NCBI GenBank assembly: GCA_947579605.1
Contig: OX388318.1
Coordinates: 24,352,098-24,416,097 of the forward strand
Origin: Athripsodes cinereus
Lineage: Eukaryota; Arthropoda; Insecta; Trichoptera; Leptoceridae
DNA: 64,000 nucleotides
Direction: 5' to 3'
Shown: in pieces, positions 42,201 to 56,300 of the stretch
Layout: each line of letters begins with the position of its first letter
Position numbering within the stretch: the stretch's first letter is position 1
Translations under genes and position numbers: made by a program
Notes under the pieces: model-generated
What the model was told of the DNA's origin: nothing
What the model saw: only the letters and a program-made list of their open reading frames with translations
Databases searched by the model: none

Positions 42201-45200
42201 GCAACCAGTTACCATACAACATTCTCGTACTGATATAGAATAATATTATTTGAATTTTATGTTATGATGATTGTTATGTTATATTTCGTTATGTTTTATT
42301 ATGCACTATTTTTATTATGTTATTTTACAGTATCTCAAGGTAAGTGATCTGACGTCAAAGTTGACCTCAGAGTTAATATGTATCAAAATTCATGTTTAAA
42401 TTGTTTTATTGATTTTGTGATTTTGTTGTTCTTTTTGATTATTGAAATGTATATTTCAGGTGACTTATTTTGCGTTTTAAAAATACACAACGTAGGTAAA
42501 ATTATCGGCAAAACACAACGTACTGGGTCCGAATCTACTGAAATAGTTAATAGATAAATCTAGACGATCACGAAAGGCCAAAATTCGTTAATTAATTTAA
42601 TTAGGAATGCGATATTTCGTACGTATATTTGCAACAATGCGAAAATTCATAAAATTCTTAGCTAGTCGGATAGGGATGTAAATTCTAGTTTGGGAATCAT
42701 TTATTACAGTAGGTATAGTTTAGAAGCTAGGATGTTGCAAATTCGGAGCTTAGAATGGTTTGAGTTAGGTAGGATCATCACAGTACACACACAACCATTA
42801 CGCACTATTGCGAATTCTCAACTGCTTGACTATCTTCATTCGTACAATCCCTAAGTACCCTGTTATTGTCCATCTCTTTCACAGCACTATTGCATTAATC
42901 TTTCTATCTCTTTTGTTCTCAACCTCATCATCTGTCACCTTCACACACACACATCCTTCTTTTACCATGGAAGTATCTTACATTCCCTTTTTCCGATGGA
43001 AGTAAGAGTAAGAAAAATAATGATAAATTGTCCTATTCGATGAATACTTATTGCCTCCCGAATATTACTTCGTTAAGTGACTGATGTATGCAGTGGACAA
43101 TCTAAATATTTACGTACTCCGTGAGAGCCTCAAATATCTTGAGTTCCCAGTGGCTGTAGAAACTGGTCATGTGTTTTGAGTCTCCCGTGCTGGTCCCATG
43201 CACCAGGAACTCCAACTTCATGAGAATGGGCCCCACAGTCTCGTACATGTGCACCATCGTGCTCACGAGTTTGTTGCGTTGCTTGTCCACCTCGGCAAAG
43301 AATATCTGAGAAATGAAACAAACTTTAAAGTTGTCTTTATTTTGTTTATCCAATATAATGTTTGGGTTAATTGGCAGAGATTGTGCCATTGCGATAAACT
43401 CTCCCTTTGTATATTGATTGTATTTTAGTTAAATGCTTTTCTTTATAAAATTGTATGTATTGTAATCAATGTACAGTAAAGAATGAATAAATCGAGAGAT
43501 TATAAACTTTTTCTAAATAAACATTCAGGTCATCCTATCCGTGAATTAATTACAATATACATTCTGGATGGGGTATTTTATTGCGGAATTGAAAATAGTT
43601 TTATACATGTTATAGAAATTCTTATCTTTTTCAGGATTCTCAAAAACTTGCGATAAAAAAGTGGCATTTCTATTCTACTCTCGGTTTCCACAGAATAAAA
43701 CCTTTTTAAAAAAATTCCAATATATACGACTACTTTATTAAATATAAAATTGTAAAAAGAGCATAGGTACACAATTTCATAGTAAACTTTTATTTTGATT
43801 ACAAAAATATATATTGATACATACTTTACAAGGGTATCTGAGTGTATTGTCCATGACTCCTGTCTTAGGATCTGGCGAGGGTTCTGGTACGAGGATAGGG
43901 AACATGTCGAACTTCTTCATCTCCTCAATCTTGTCAGCCACCTCTTTGTTTACCATCATAATATGTCCGTGGATGCATTGCAGGGCATTTAAACCTGGAA
44001 TGAAGAATAAATAATTTTGTATATTTAAAAAATGATGCTATTAGGTCAGATCATGTGAGAGATGCTGCAGGAGGTACAGTGTGTGAGGCGTTTAGGCAGG
44101 CGGAGGACAGGTTGGGGTGGAGGAGCTTGTCGCTTGGTTGGGGTCATGGTGGTCACGATCCTCAGCATTGAGGGACCGACTTGGAAGAAGAAGAAGAAGA
44201 TTAGGTAGGATGAACATGCTAGAAATGAGACTATGCATCATAGCACTCAAAGACCCATAGTTACTGCGAGTAATCACTATCAGTGCCCACAAACAGTTTT
44301 CATCAATTCCTCCATTCTCACTGTTGCAATATAAGGTCTGCCAATTGAGAAACATTTTTATGCAAATCATAGAAGCAACCACTATTTTGGGAACTCATAT
44401 TTCAAAACTTTTGCACCTCTACCGATTAGATTTTGCACAATGTTTCATTGTGTAAAACAAAGATATATCTAATTAAAAAAGTTTTATTTTCTACTTACGC
44501 TTCTGACAGTTATCCACAAAGGTGTCAATATCCAACGAAGACCACGGTATCCTCTCCAAGCCTGGCTGGAGTCTCTTCTCCATGACAACGAGATGAGATC
44601 TCATGAGTTGTAATACCGAGGAGTCCAGAGTGTCCAATATAATGTTGTACATCTTCACAATGTCATTTAATTTCTCCAACTCGTAGTACAAGCGATCTCT
44701 TTGTAAGGCACAGTCTTTAATAGCTTCAGGAATACAAAAACCTAAAAAAAACACAAGCAATTTACATAAAAAAATGTGATGATATGCAGTGGCGAGATTA
44801 TCACTACATTAGTGATTTCTTCCATCTAGCCACGATCAAATGCAATGATTTTTGAATTTCTATCAACAATTCGATAATCAAAAGGTTTCTGAGAATGGAG
44901 GCCCAGAAACCAAAACCAAAGCGTGAGTAGACTAGCATTAACATAAAGGGATAACCTCATACGATATGCCAGTAAGAATTGGATGCAGACGGCTGAGAAT
45001 CGGACAACATCGAGAGCATTAATGGAGGAGGTTATTCATCAAGTGGAGCGAGAAATATGAATTTTTATTCACCCAAATTTTCCATGAGTTCTGACTCTGC
45101 AATTACTTGAAAGATATTCTGCTTGAAATTAGATGCGTATCTCAAATTATAGTCCAACATCAGATGCCCTTCCATCACATCGTGCCACAATAGGGGTTGA

Positions 45201-48200
45201 AGTTTCACCTGTAATCAACAAATCGTGAAATTATCATAAAACTTTTGCAAAACTAATCTTTTATTTTACACCTATTTTGTCGAAGGCTTTTATAGCCGTT
45301 CATTTGATAAATAAATACAACAAATTTAATCTTCCATCAATTCTCTCAAAAACTTCCAAATTTATACTCAAATACATTTTTGTTGATAAGTTATTTTTTG
45401 AACAAGAGGTTTGTGATAGTGCACCATACTTGAATAACATATTGGAGTCTCGTGATCATCGTAGAAAGACGTTGGTTAAACGAGGAGCAAAAACATTCTG
45501 AATTTCTTATGAAGCATGTTTTATCGGTGAATTCTCAAAAATAAAGTTGACTACACTAATTAAAATTAAAGATCAAAAGTATTCCTACTACTTTTGAAAC
45601 GAGAACCCATCTAAACAATACCTACTTGTCAATCAGAGACATTCTTTTGACAAACATTCTCTTACCTTTTGTCCGTGGTGAACTTGTAAACTGGACGGTC
45701 TATTGAAGCCATCTTTTTTGCCTCTCATTTTGATCTGACTCTTCACAGCTGAAAAATAAAACATGGATAATTTTCACAATTCAAGAAAAAATCAGTAGAT
45801 GCTGTGTAGAAATGTTAATTTGTTTAACAAAAAAATAATATTATTACTCTTGGCAAGCTCCTCTTGCTGCATTTTGAAGACATCTTCGGGATTAATGGAG
45901 GCCAATGACGCAGCTTTTTCGGCCATATACTGCTTCCCCGCTTCTGTTAGATCGGCACAAGACTGTTTTGATGATTCAGCTAAAATTTAATCAGACAATT
46001 CAATATAAAGATCTTGTTTCGTTTTTGTGTATTATTATTTTGTTTTTTTTTTTTGCTGTATTTGTTAAAAATAAAAATTGAACATTTAAGACAGAGATAA
46101 ATCAAATTAATAAATATAGAAATTTTGTTGTATCATATATCTCTATATAATCATAATAAAAATCTTTACTGCACAAAAAATCAAAATTAGAAAATAAGAA
46201 TTGCAAAATTTTAACTAGACAAATAAATTTGTGTAATGGGCAAGGAGTTTATCGCAGAAATGCGATATCATCTAGCTAATCCATAATAATGTTGTTTTTT
46301 TTTTACTATTAAATATAATAATGTTGCTTGTTTTTTTATACTATTATTAACCTTGGTTGCTGTTTTGAGGTATTGTTTATTATTGAATAAATAAATGGTA
46401 TAATAATGAGAGATATACACATTTTTTTGTATGACTATTGTGCAACTACTGTAAACCAAACGGATAATAAAGACAAATAAAAAATTGATCATGTTCTTTT
46501 TCACCATGAAGTTTACCGCCCCCTGGGATAGGATATTTATGTTACCTTTTACCGGCTTCACAGACACAACTTTGAGTATCTTCCTCGTCATACCACTCTT
46601 CACTAAATTGATGGCATTCTGCACCCATCCATTATATTTTGCCTCTTCATAGTTCTTCATCTCCTTCTGCAGAGCATCATACAGGGCGAAAGCTTTGTCT
46701 TTTTCAATACAATCATTCAACTCTTCTGCCTAAAATGAAAAACAGTATGCACTAAAAATATACAATTCATTGTTTTTTTTTAAAGATATATCTGGGTTTT
46801 GTTTGTTATAAACTCAAATACAACCATAAACACCTTTCACAGTAATCTACTAAAAGCTTGTGTCGTGAAAGGGGAGTTAGCCGGCACCTGGTATCGAACC
46901 ACAGATCTCTTGGTTGTCTGTTATTATGTTAAAATAAATTTGCAATAAGGGTCATTCCGTGTCAATTCAACACAATTTTGGGAGATTTTCAGACTTGATG
47001 TCTCAGATTTTCATGATTTTTTTTATGCAGCAATATATCATAGACTTATGAAAAAATACCAAATTTCAGCTATGTAGCACAATTATTTTTGAAGTTATTA
47101 ATTTTTAAAGTTTTCAATTTTTATGAAAAAATCTCATGTCTTGGCACCTTTGGATGCCTATAGACTGGCAACCAGTGATGATATAAACCTGGGAGAGGTC
47201 TCGTTTTAAAGCTGTTGAATTGGGCTTTAATCTGATGTGTCACAGGATAGGGGTCACGGTTTGAAAAAAAATTTAAATTTTAAAATTAAATTTTAAAAAT
47301 TAAATTTTTCAAAAAGTGACAATTTTAAAAATTCCAAAAAATTGTCAAAAATAGTTTGTAATGTATTGATACATATGCCAAAATTCTATTATGGGATCTC
47401 AATAGGATCAGGAGATACAGGGCTTCAGAAATGCATGCATCGTGATATTGCGTGTTTTGACACCTTTGGATGCCTATAGACTGGCAACCAATGATGATAT
47501 AAACCTGGGAGTGGTCTTATTTTAAAGCGGTTGAATAGGGCTTTACTATGATATGCCACAAGATAGGGGTTAAATTATATAAAAAAAAATTAAATTTAAA
47601 TTTTTCTAAAAATGGCAATTTTAAAATTTAAAAAAATTCTCAAAAAAAGTTTGTAATGTCTTAATACATATAATAAAATTTTATCATGGGATCTCAATGG
47701 GATCAGGAGATACAGGGCTTCAGAAATGCATGCATCGTGAAATTGCGTGTATTTTACGATGCGTGTATTTCTGAAGCCCTGTATCTCCTGATCCCATTGA
47801 AATCCCATGATAAAATTTTAATATATGTTTTAAGACATTACAAACTTTTTTTGAGAATTTTTTTAAATTTTAAAATTGCCGTTTTTAGAAAAATTTAAAT
47901 TTAATTTTTTTTTTTAAATTTAACCCCTATCTTGTGGCATATCATAGTAAAGCCCTATTCAACCGCTTTAAAATAAGACCACTCCCAGGTTTATATCATC
48001 ATTGGTTGCCAGTCTATAGGCATCCAAAGGTGTCAAAACACGCAATATCACGATGCATGCATTTCTGAAGCCCTGTATCTCGTGATCCCATTGAGATCCC
48101 ATAATAGAATTTTGGCATATGTATCAATACATTACAAACTATTTTTGACAATTTTTTGGAATTTTTAAAATTGTCACTTTTTGAAAAATTTAATTTTTAA

Positions 48201-51200
48201 AATTTAATTTTAAAATTTAAATTTTTTTTCAAACCGTGACCCCTATCCTGTGGCACATCAGATTAAAGCCCCATTCAACAGCTTTAAAACGAGACCTCTC
48301 CCAGGTTTATATCATCACTGGTTGCCAGTCTATAGGCATCCAAAGGTGCCAAGACATGAGATTTTTTCATAAAAATTGAAAACTTTAAAAATTAATAACT
48401 TCAAAAATAATTGTGCTACATAGCTGAAATTTGGTATTTTTTCATAAGTCTATGATATATTGCTGCATAAAAAAAATCATGAAAATCTGAGACATCAAGT
48501 CTGAATCAGTGTGATGATTTGACACGGAATAACCCATAACTAGTATAGCTATATATCCTCAACATATAAAATATTTATGTACGCATCTACATATCTATCG
48601 ATTCCTTCACACCACATCCCAAGAATGCCGTATTGATCTATCCTTACATATTTCTTTAGATTCATCCACATTTTTTCATTTCATCCACACAGCACACCGT
48701 TTTCTTTTACTCTACACCTTGAGAATTTTAACTACTTTGTCAAACCAGGTAATTCTCGGCTGTCTGCTTTTTCTCACACCTCCTCTTTCAGACAAATAGA
48801 TCTCTTATTCTTTTGCATAAGCATTCAAACGACCTGTATATAAATAAAACAGGTGTATATAAAACATGTAATAGTTTCAATTCAGCGATGACAAGGTACG
48901 CTATATCTCATTTTTTATGGCACAGAGAAGACAGCCTATGTTATGTCAGTTCGTCCACAGACTACTTTACTCACAACAGAACATGCTGTGATGATATGGA
49001 CAAATAAAGACAAATTTATTTTGAATTGTACCTTTTCAAAATACTCATATGAACTCTTGAGCTTCATGGACATCATTCTGCACCAGAATATGGCTCCAGA
49101 TACGGGAGGATGGTGCCAAAACAGTGGTGGGTCTTCTTTATCACGCTAGAATCAAATAAATGAGATTTATCAATGTAGTTATAATATTAAAATGCAGTAG
49201 AGATGCGATCGTTGAGAAGAATGGTTGGTAAAACGCTGCGTGATAGAGTGAAGAATGAGGATATTAGAAGAATGAGCGGATGCAAGAAGCTGTTGTGGAC
49301 AGAATGCGTGTAAATAAATTGAGATGGTTTGGTCATGTGGAACGAATGAAAGAGGAAAGAATGACAAAGAGGATATACTTATCTGAAAGAAAGGGTGTGA
49401 GGAAACGCGGGCGTCCGAGAACCACGTGGCTTGATCACGTGGATCAAATTCTCAAGGACGGCCGCGTGTTGAGTAAGAGGAACCGACGTGCGTGTATGAG
49501 GAACTGTATGAATGTGGAGGAAGCGAAGGAAGTGTGTAAAGATAGATCTTTTTGGCGTTCCGTTCTCTCTGCCTACCCCACTTGGGACACGGCGTGAGGG
49601 TATAGTATAGTATAGTTATAATATTTATGTAGTTTTCGAGTGTCCTGTAAAAGGCAGGTGTTCGAAAAAAATAAGACATTTTACATCTTAAATTCAGCGT
49701 TGAGGTTTGCCACCTATCCTGAATGTCTTGATTTTATACTGGCACGAAGAGGACAGTTTGTATGTTTCTTACATACAGCTGATCTGCTGGCTATCCCACT
49801 TGTGGGATATGCCGTGATGGTATAGTAGTAGTAGTAGGTAGTAGTAGTAGTTATAATATTTACTCTTTATCATTACTCTTGAAAATGTCCACAAGCGTGG
49901 ACGAAATTAACCTTTTTTTTATGTTCTTAACGAAAAATTGGACAGCGTTTAGTTTTTTTATAATTTAAAATTAATTTTAATTCACTAGCGGTAGAGATGT
50001 TATCAGAAGTTGGAAACTGCCTTTTACAGGACACTTTAAAACTTACGATTAATTCTTTCTACTCAACCTAAAATATAAAAAAAAAACAAAAAACAAAGTA
50101 AAACAGGAATAATCACCTCAAAGACTGCTCTGACAGAGTTGATCTCGTACGAGAACTGCAACATGACGAGATCATACTTCGTGAGGAGTAACTCGTGCAA
50201 GCACTTCCTCGTGTCCAACTTTACAAACCTCAACAACACGGATAGAGCTTCCTCTGATGTTCTGTAAAAGAAAAAAATATTGTGATAAATACATAGTGCA
50301 TAGTTTTGAAAGGAGAAAATCAAACTTATAATAAAATAAAATAAATAAACAATACAGGATTTTGTATTTTTTTTTTTATCTTTTATTAATAGTTTTCTTT
50401 TTCAAACATTACAAGTTTTTGTATGTTTTTTTCTTCCTTTCTATCTTTTCTTAATAGTTTCTATTTGTACTTGGGTATAATATGTTTCAAACTATGTTTT
50501 TGTGTGTAAGCGATGGCTGCTTGTGTGATATGCTAGTGAAAACAGATGAATGAGCGGAATGTGCGATACTTAAATAATTGACTTAACTGTGGTACATGTT
50601 TGTGAATGACAGCTGAGTTAATGACTTATTTTTATTTTTGTAAACCATATTATTTTATGGTTGTTGCCTGTTTTGCACTTTTTACCAATAAATAAAAAAA
50701 AAATAGAGTGAAATATAAACCACTGTGGGTTCTAAAAATAGAAATGGTCTCTGATTTTTTCCTATAAGTTTTCAAGTGTCTTTTAAAAGGGAGGTGTTTG
50801 AGAAACATCACACAATCCCAAGACATTTACACATGTTTAGAATATTAACAATTTTTTTAGGTTTAACTTGATTTGGGCTATGAGACAATGTTACATTGCG
50901 TAAACGTGGTTCTTCAATTTAGATGTCTGGTTAGATTTGTCATATAAACATCTTCAATTCAGAAGTGATGAGGTATGCCACCATTCCTGAATGTCTTATT
51001 TTTAATGGAACAGATAGGACAACATGTATATTTAACATACGCAGTGAGTCTACTGGCTAACCCACTTGTAGGAGATGAATGTTTTGTTTTTTAAAACAAC
51101 CGTGAAAAGTCATTTTACATTAAAATCTTACCTCAAATTTTCAAAACACTCGTCTATAAAGAGTTTGCTCTCGATATCCAACTTGTCAATTTCCTTATTG

Positions 51201-53291
51201 ACATCCGTCATAATGACATCCCAGTTCTCTTTATTGTCCGAGATGTACAGACTGAAATCTATGGTCTGTATAGGAACAACCAGCTGCTCAATTCTCTTCA
51301 CCACCTCCTCGACACGAGCTTGATTCTTGATGATCGACTTCAACTCGGGACCAAAGATATTTTTAAATTCCATCAATGTCTAAACCAAAAACAAAAAGAC
51401 ATTGGTAAAAAAAAGAATTTCATCATTATATGTAATATTTATGATAGGTAGCTTAAATTCAAAGATGAGACAAAACACTCATTCAAGGTGTCTTATTTCT
51501 TAAAGGCTATCATTTAAACGATCAGCATAATATTGATGTTATGTTCAGCAGAAAAATGTACTCTGCCGACAAATATATCATATTGATATGCTACTTATGC
51601 CCAGCGAGAATATTATATTTCTATTGCAAATAATATGATATTGTAAAACTCTAAATTTAATCGACCGGCAAAATTATTATTTGTCCAGCAAAATAAATAA
51701 ATGAGCAGCAAACCGTGAGCTAATTTTAATTAAACTTGTGAAAGCTAAATTTTTAATCTTGTTCAAATAATAAATCTTTGTATGTAGCATCTTTTTATGT
51801 GATTTTATATGTAGCATCTGAATGAACGACACTAGCGTTTTTCGACATTTCAGTAAGATATTTCGTTAAAATAGCAAAGCGGAAACTGGCATTATTTTCG
51901 TAGTCATCATTAATTTGGTAAGAAATCACAAAAAATTCATGTGGATCGGAAGGTAAATCGGTGTATGAAAAATATTGTTTATCTAATATTTTCTGCCGGT
52001 CAAATAATAATTCTGCTGCTCAAATAACAATTCTGCTGGTCAATTAATTATTTTGTTGTGCGAGTATTTATTAAGCTGTTAATTTTTTTTTATTTGCCGA
52101 TATAACCAAGTTTGTTTGTAAAACAAGTGTTGCGCTTATTTTTTATTTATTGCTGATGAAAACATTGTTTGCTGTGCAAATGAATTAAATGCTGATTTTT
52201 TCTTGCCGAACGAATGGATTTATTGCCGTACAAATAATTAGTTCCCTTTCTTTAATGAGGAATGGAGAAAATAACAAACATGATTATAAGATGCCTTCCC
52301 TAGTTATAGGACATGCATTATTTTCTGATATAGATAAATACAATAATTTAAATCAGTAAACTCAGAATATTTTGATAAAAGAGAAACAGTTTTTTCACAT
52401 GAGGTTTCAGACAGCATGGGTGACCCTCTTTCGAAATAAACCATTCCTGTGATGAAAGGGGTGACTTAATTGCTACAGAACAGAAATGTTTTATTCAATA
52501 ACAAAATAAAAAGAAAAAAAAGCTGAGAACATAAAGTTAAAATGAAGAAAAATAAAATTATCCATACCTTTGCAACATATGCCAGATCCTCGCACACCGA
52601 AGCCAGATAGTCAGTACGCTGGAACAGTTTGACCTTATCAAACTCCCACCTGTACCTGTTGCCACTCGTCTCTATATCTTTCCTGGTCAGCATGTAATGC
52701 TTCCTCCAGTTCCTCAGCATCTCTCTACCAGCCAGGGCGGTGTTGTAGATTTCCTGATTGGTCCTTCTGCAAAAACACAATCTTTGTTATTTACATACAA
52801 ACTTCACAACTATAATCTCGTACAGAACTTTTCGTTTCGTTTTTTTTTTTTTTAGATAAAAAACTTACATAGTTAGATAAAAAAAAAAAATAGATAAAAT
52901 GATAACAAATACAATATTTTCAAACATGTCTTTGATTATCCAAAACTATCAAAAAAGGCAGCTCCCCACACTTCAAAAAAACTCTGTTTTTGTCCCTATT
53001 TTGTCAGGAACACAGAAAGCAACCTAGTTCTTAGATTGAGATATTTACTTACTCAAATATTGTGACAACATTGAGATGCACTTCAATCTTCTTAGAAAGA
53101 CAGTTTGCAATCCTCTGAAATAGCGGCACCATGTGCGTGTCGTTGCAGTAGAACTTGGAGACAACCCACAGAGTGCTGAGGCCGTCCATCATGTCGGGAA
53201 TGATCTCCGACACTCCCAAGAGTACTGAACTATCAGTTACGATCTGAAAACAGATTCTGTAAACTCAGATTTACAAAAAAAAAAAAAAAAG

Positions 53292-53357
<66 letters not shown>

Positions 53358-56300
53358 AAGCTTAGAACAATGAAACAAAAAATTGATGAAGTGGTAGGTA
53401 TGGTGTTTTATCAAAGATTGAAATCAATTTGTGTTTCTAATACAAAAATATTTGATTCCTAGAATTTTGCGTTCATGTAATCAAAAGAATACCACTTTCT
53501 ACATGTAAAAAGGTAAATAAACTCGATTTTGAAAAACTTCTAGTTCTTGGTCTTAGAAACTAGGGAATTGATATGACAAAAACATCAAGAAGCAGTCGAG
53601 AATCCAATGCTGAATGCTAAAGTCTTAAGCTTTTAATCGAAAAATCTCAACTTCAAATCAGCCTGTTGCCAACCTACTGCACCTTCATCACATAAGCATA
53701 ATGTTGACTATTCTTGAGAGTATCTTTTTCTAAAATTACCATTTCAGGTCCCCGCAACATTGCCAATCACCCTGTCCTAGGCTTCTCCGTCCTGTACTAG
53801 CCGGAACAGCTCTTCCACTCTCTAAATTCCGGACTAAAATTCCGACGTTTCTTAGCCTAGATATGTGCAACCTTTCTTTGAATGTATTAATGAAATTTAT
53901 TACAAACCTAGAACCGTCTTTTGAAAAAAATGCAAATATTTGTGGCATGGTTTGCTCTTTCCTCTCCAAATTTGCAAAACAAATCAAAAATTTTAATACA
54001 TTATTACATTTAACACAACGATATCAGAGCGCAAGGAATGTCGTGGAAGGAGGTGACGCAATTGGCACAGAGACGCTCTGAATGGAGGAGGCTGGTTTCT
54101 GCCCTGTGCTCCCGAGAGGAGCGTTGAGGGCGATGATGATGATGATGATGATTACACTTAAAACAAATATAAACAATAAAAATAAAACCAAACCTTGAAA
54201 TATCTCATTAAATTATCCAAAAATTCACTATTATCCTTCACACCTTCCAGCCTCTTCTGTAGAGCATCTGCTTGAGTTGTGTACAGATCCAATACCGGGG
54301 ACTTGGCAATCTCTAAAGCCTCTATTACTCTCAGGACCTCTTTGGACTCCAATTGCTGGTTTATCTGAAAGAGTCTCACATGCTGCTTCCTCCAGAAGTC
54401 GCACTCTTCGACAGGAGTCTCAGCTACCATATGCTGAAATGGAAAAAAACATGAATTTTGACAAATTTCATTATTATATGAATAAATTATTTAAAGCTGT
54501 CATATTATATGGGTTGTATTTATTTTATAACTTAAAGTAAAATTGGTGAACTTTTAACAACAAAACTATTTTTCTAGAAAAAGGCAGTCTTATTTCTACG
54601 AAAGGGTTGTCTAATGAAATTGTATCTTTTGAATGGTGCCATAAAAAAAATCATATGTAGGTAATCATCGCAAAAAAAATAACACAAGAGTCACCTTCAG
54701 GTTAGTGCCTTCGATATAAGAAGCAATATGCGTGCACCATTCCTTCACCGACTGCTCCATCAACTGCAGGGTCTCCTTGTTCTTTGCCAATTTATGTACC
54801 TTCACCTTTTCATTGGTCAGCTCTGGAATGTCGGACATCGGGAGTTGTATTTCAAACTGAAGGTGGTCTGTAACCCTAAAACATACAGCAATTTTTTTTT
54901 TATCTATACTATCATAGCATCTCTCACAACTGCATGAAATAAGCATAAAGGTCATCCTTTTCGTGTCTAACAAATAAGGTTGGGTGGCGTATTTTAATAT
55001 CTACACAAAAAGTTGATTTGAATCATATTTTGAACCACTCCTTACTAGTATTATTAAGTCACCCAGTTAGTAATTTTGTATGATGGTTTCTGTATGTTTT
55101 GCAACACATAATTTTAATTTTCTGTTATATAAATAAAATACTACATTTTATAATATTAGATCTTTGCGCCTCAGCGATAAACTCGCCCATTGCACAAAAT
55201 TATGTGTTCAGTGGTAATGTTGTCATGTTTTTTTTTTTATTCTTTGTATACAAATTTTGTGCAATAAAGAGTGTCCTGTAAAAGGCAGGTATTCGAAAAA
55301 AATAAGACATTTTACATCTTAAATTCAGCGATGAGGTTTGCCACCCATCCTGAATGTCTTGATTTTATATTGGCACGAAGAGGACAGTTTGCATGTTTCT
55401 TACGTGCAGCTGATCTGCTGGCTACCCCACTTGTGGGATATGCCGTGATGGTATAGTAGTAGTAGTAGTAGCAGATTAATCATTCCAATTGATCACACTC
55501 ACCGCTAGTCAACCAATTTGAATAGGTATTAACTAGATGGGTATGTTGTTGTTTATGATACATATACATTTTTGAACTTCCTTAAGGAGTGCATGACACA
55601 GAGTTTCGACGCTTATGAATCGACTCAAGGTTTGGTTAAGGGTACTCTTTAAACCTAGGTAAAATTCCCAATTTCTCTGTGTCATGCTTATCACAAAACT
55701 TGAAATTTTTGAAAGTTTGAGAGTTCAATTTGATAAACTTCCACTATTGAAATCAATTTTTATAGATAGTTTCTTGACATCTAATTGTGTCAAAAATTCA
55801 TAACATTACTTGATTTGACTTTTTAAGCAAAATAAAATTTAAATATTTCGCCAAAATTTTTTAATCATTGAAAAATAAATTTATGTATTTGAATATACGG
55901 CGGTATGAAAAATAAAGGAATATCTAATAGAGTTCACATCAAAGAACCACATGGATAAATGGAAAGCAATTTTTCTGCAAGGTACTCCAAGTGATTTGAA
56001 ATCTAAAAAAATCTACAACTTACCACTGCATACTGTCTAAAAGATTGTCCAAATTGGCTGCAATCTCCAAGGAACTACTCTGTAAAAAAAACATCCATCA
56101 AACAGTATTATACAACATAATCTTCAATCACCAGATTTAAGAACATCATAAGAATGTATTATCCACAGCAAAAACTCACCCCAGCTTGTCCTCTTGTACC
56201 CGGACCTTTATTCTCTTCTCCTGCACCAACCTCTTTCATGTGCTTCTCTTTTATTCTGTCAAACAAATTACACGTTTGATTAGTTTTCAGTAGTTCGTTT

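Larger units (their letters stand above)
34420..42782 (+). mobile_element. Non-autonomous LTR retrotransposon with very long LTRs
   Basis: 8.36 kb in the intron between DNAH10 exons 24 and 23. Two direct repeats of 2,584 bp begin TGTCATGA and end ATCACA (TG...CA). They flank 3,195 bp of internal DNA and are bordered by a GTAC duplication (34416-34419 and 42783-42786). A purine tract abuts the right LTR and a TGG-starting candidate primer site follows the left LTR. No gag, protease, reverse transcriptase or integrase can be read inside, so it must rely on another element. LTR similarity suggests a recent insertion. Superfamily unknown; a 4-bp duplication would suit a Gypsy-driven element. Confidence 0.9.

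Noticed and set aside
45277..45501. 74-codon plus-strand frame
   Set aside because: Lies within an intron, has no recognisable domain and no supporting signals.
47596..47898. Two ~70-codon frames on opposite strands with nearly identical proteins
   Set aside because: They are the two arms of the palindromic element read from each side; identity follows from symmetry, not coding.
53736..53987. 83-codon minus-strand frame in an intron
   Set aside because: No splice signals in a usable phase between exons 12 and 11, which already join in frame, and no dynein similarity.
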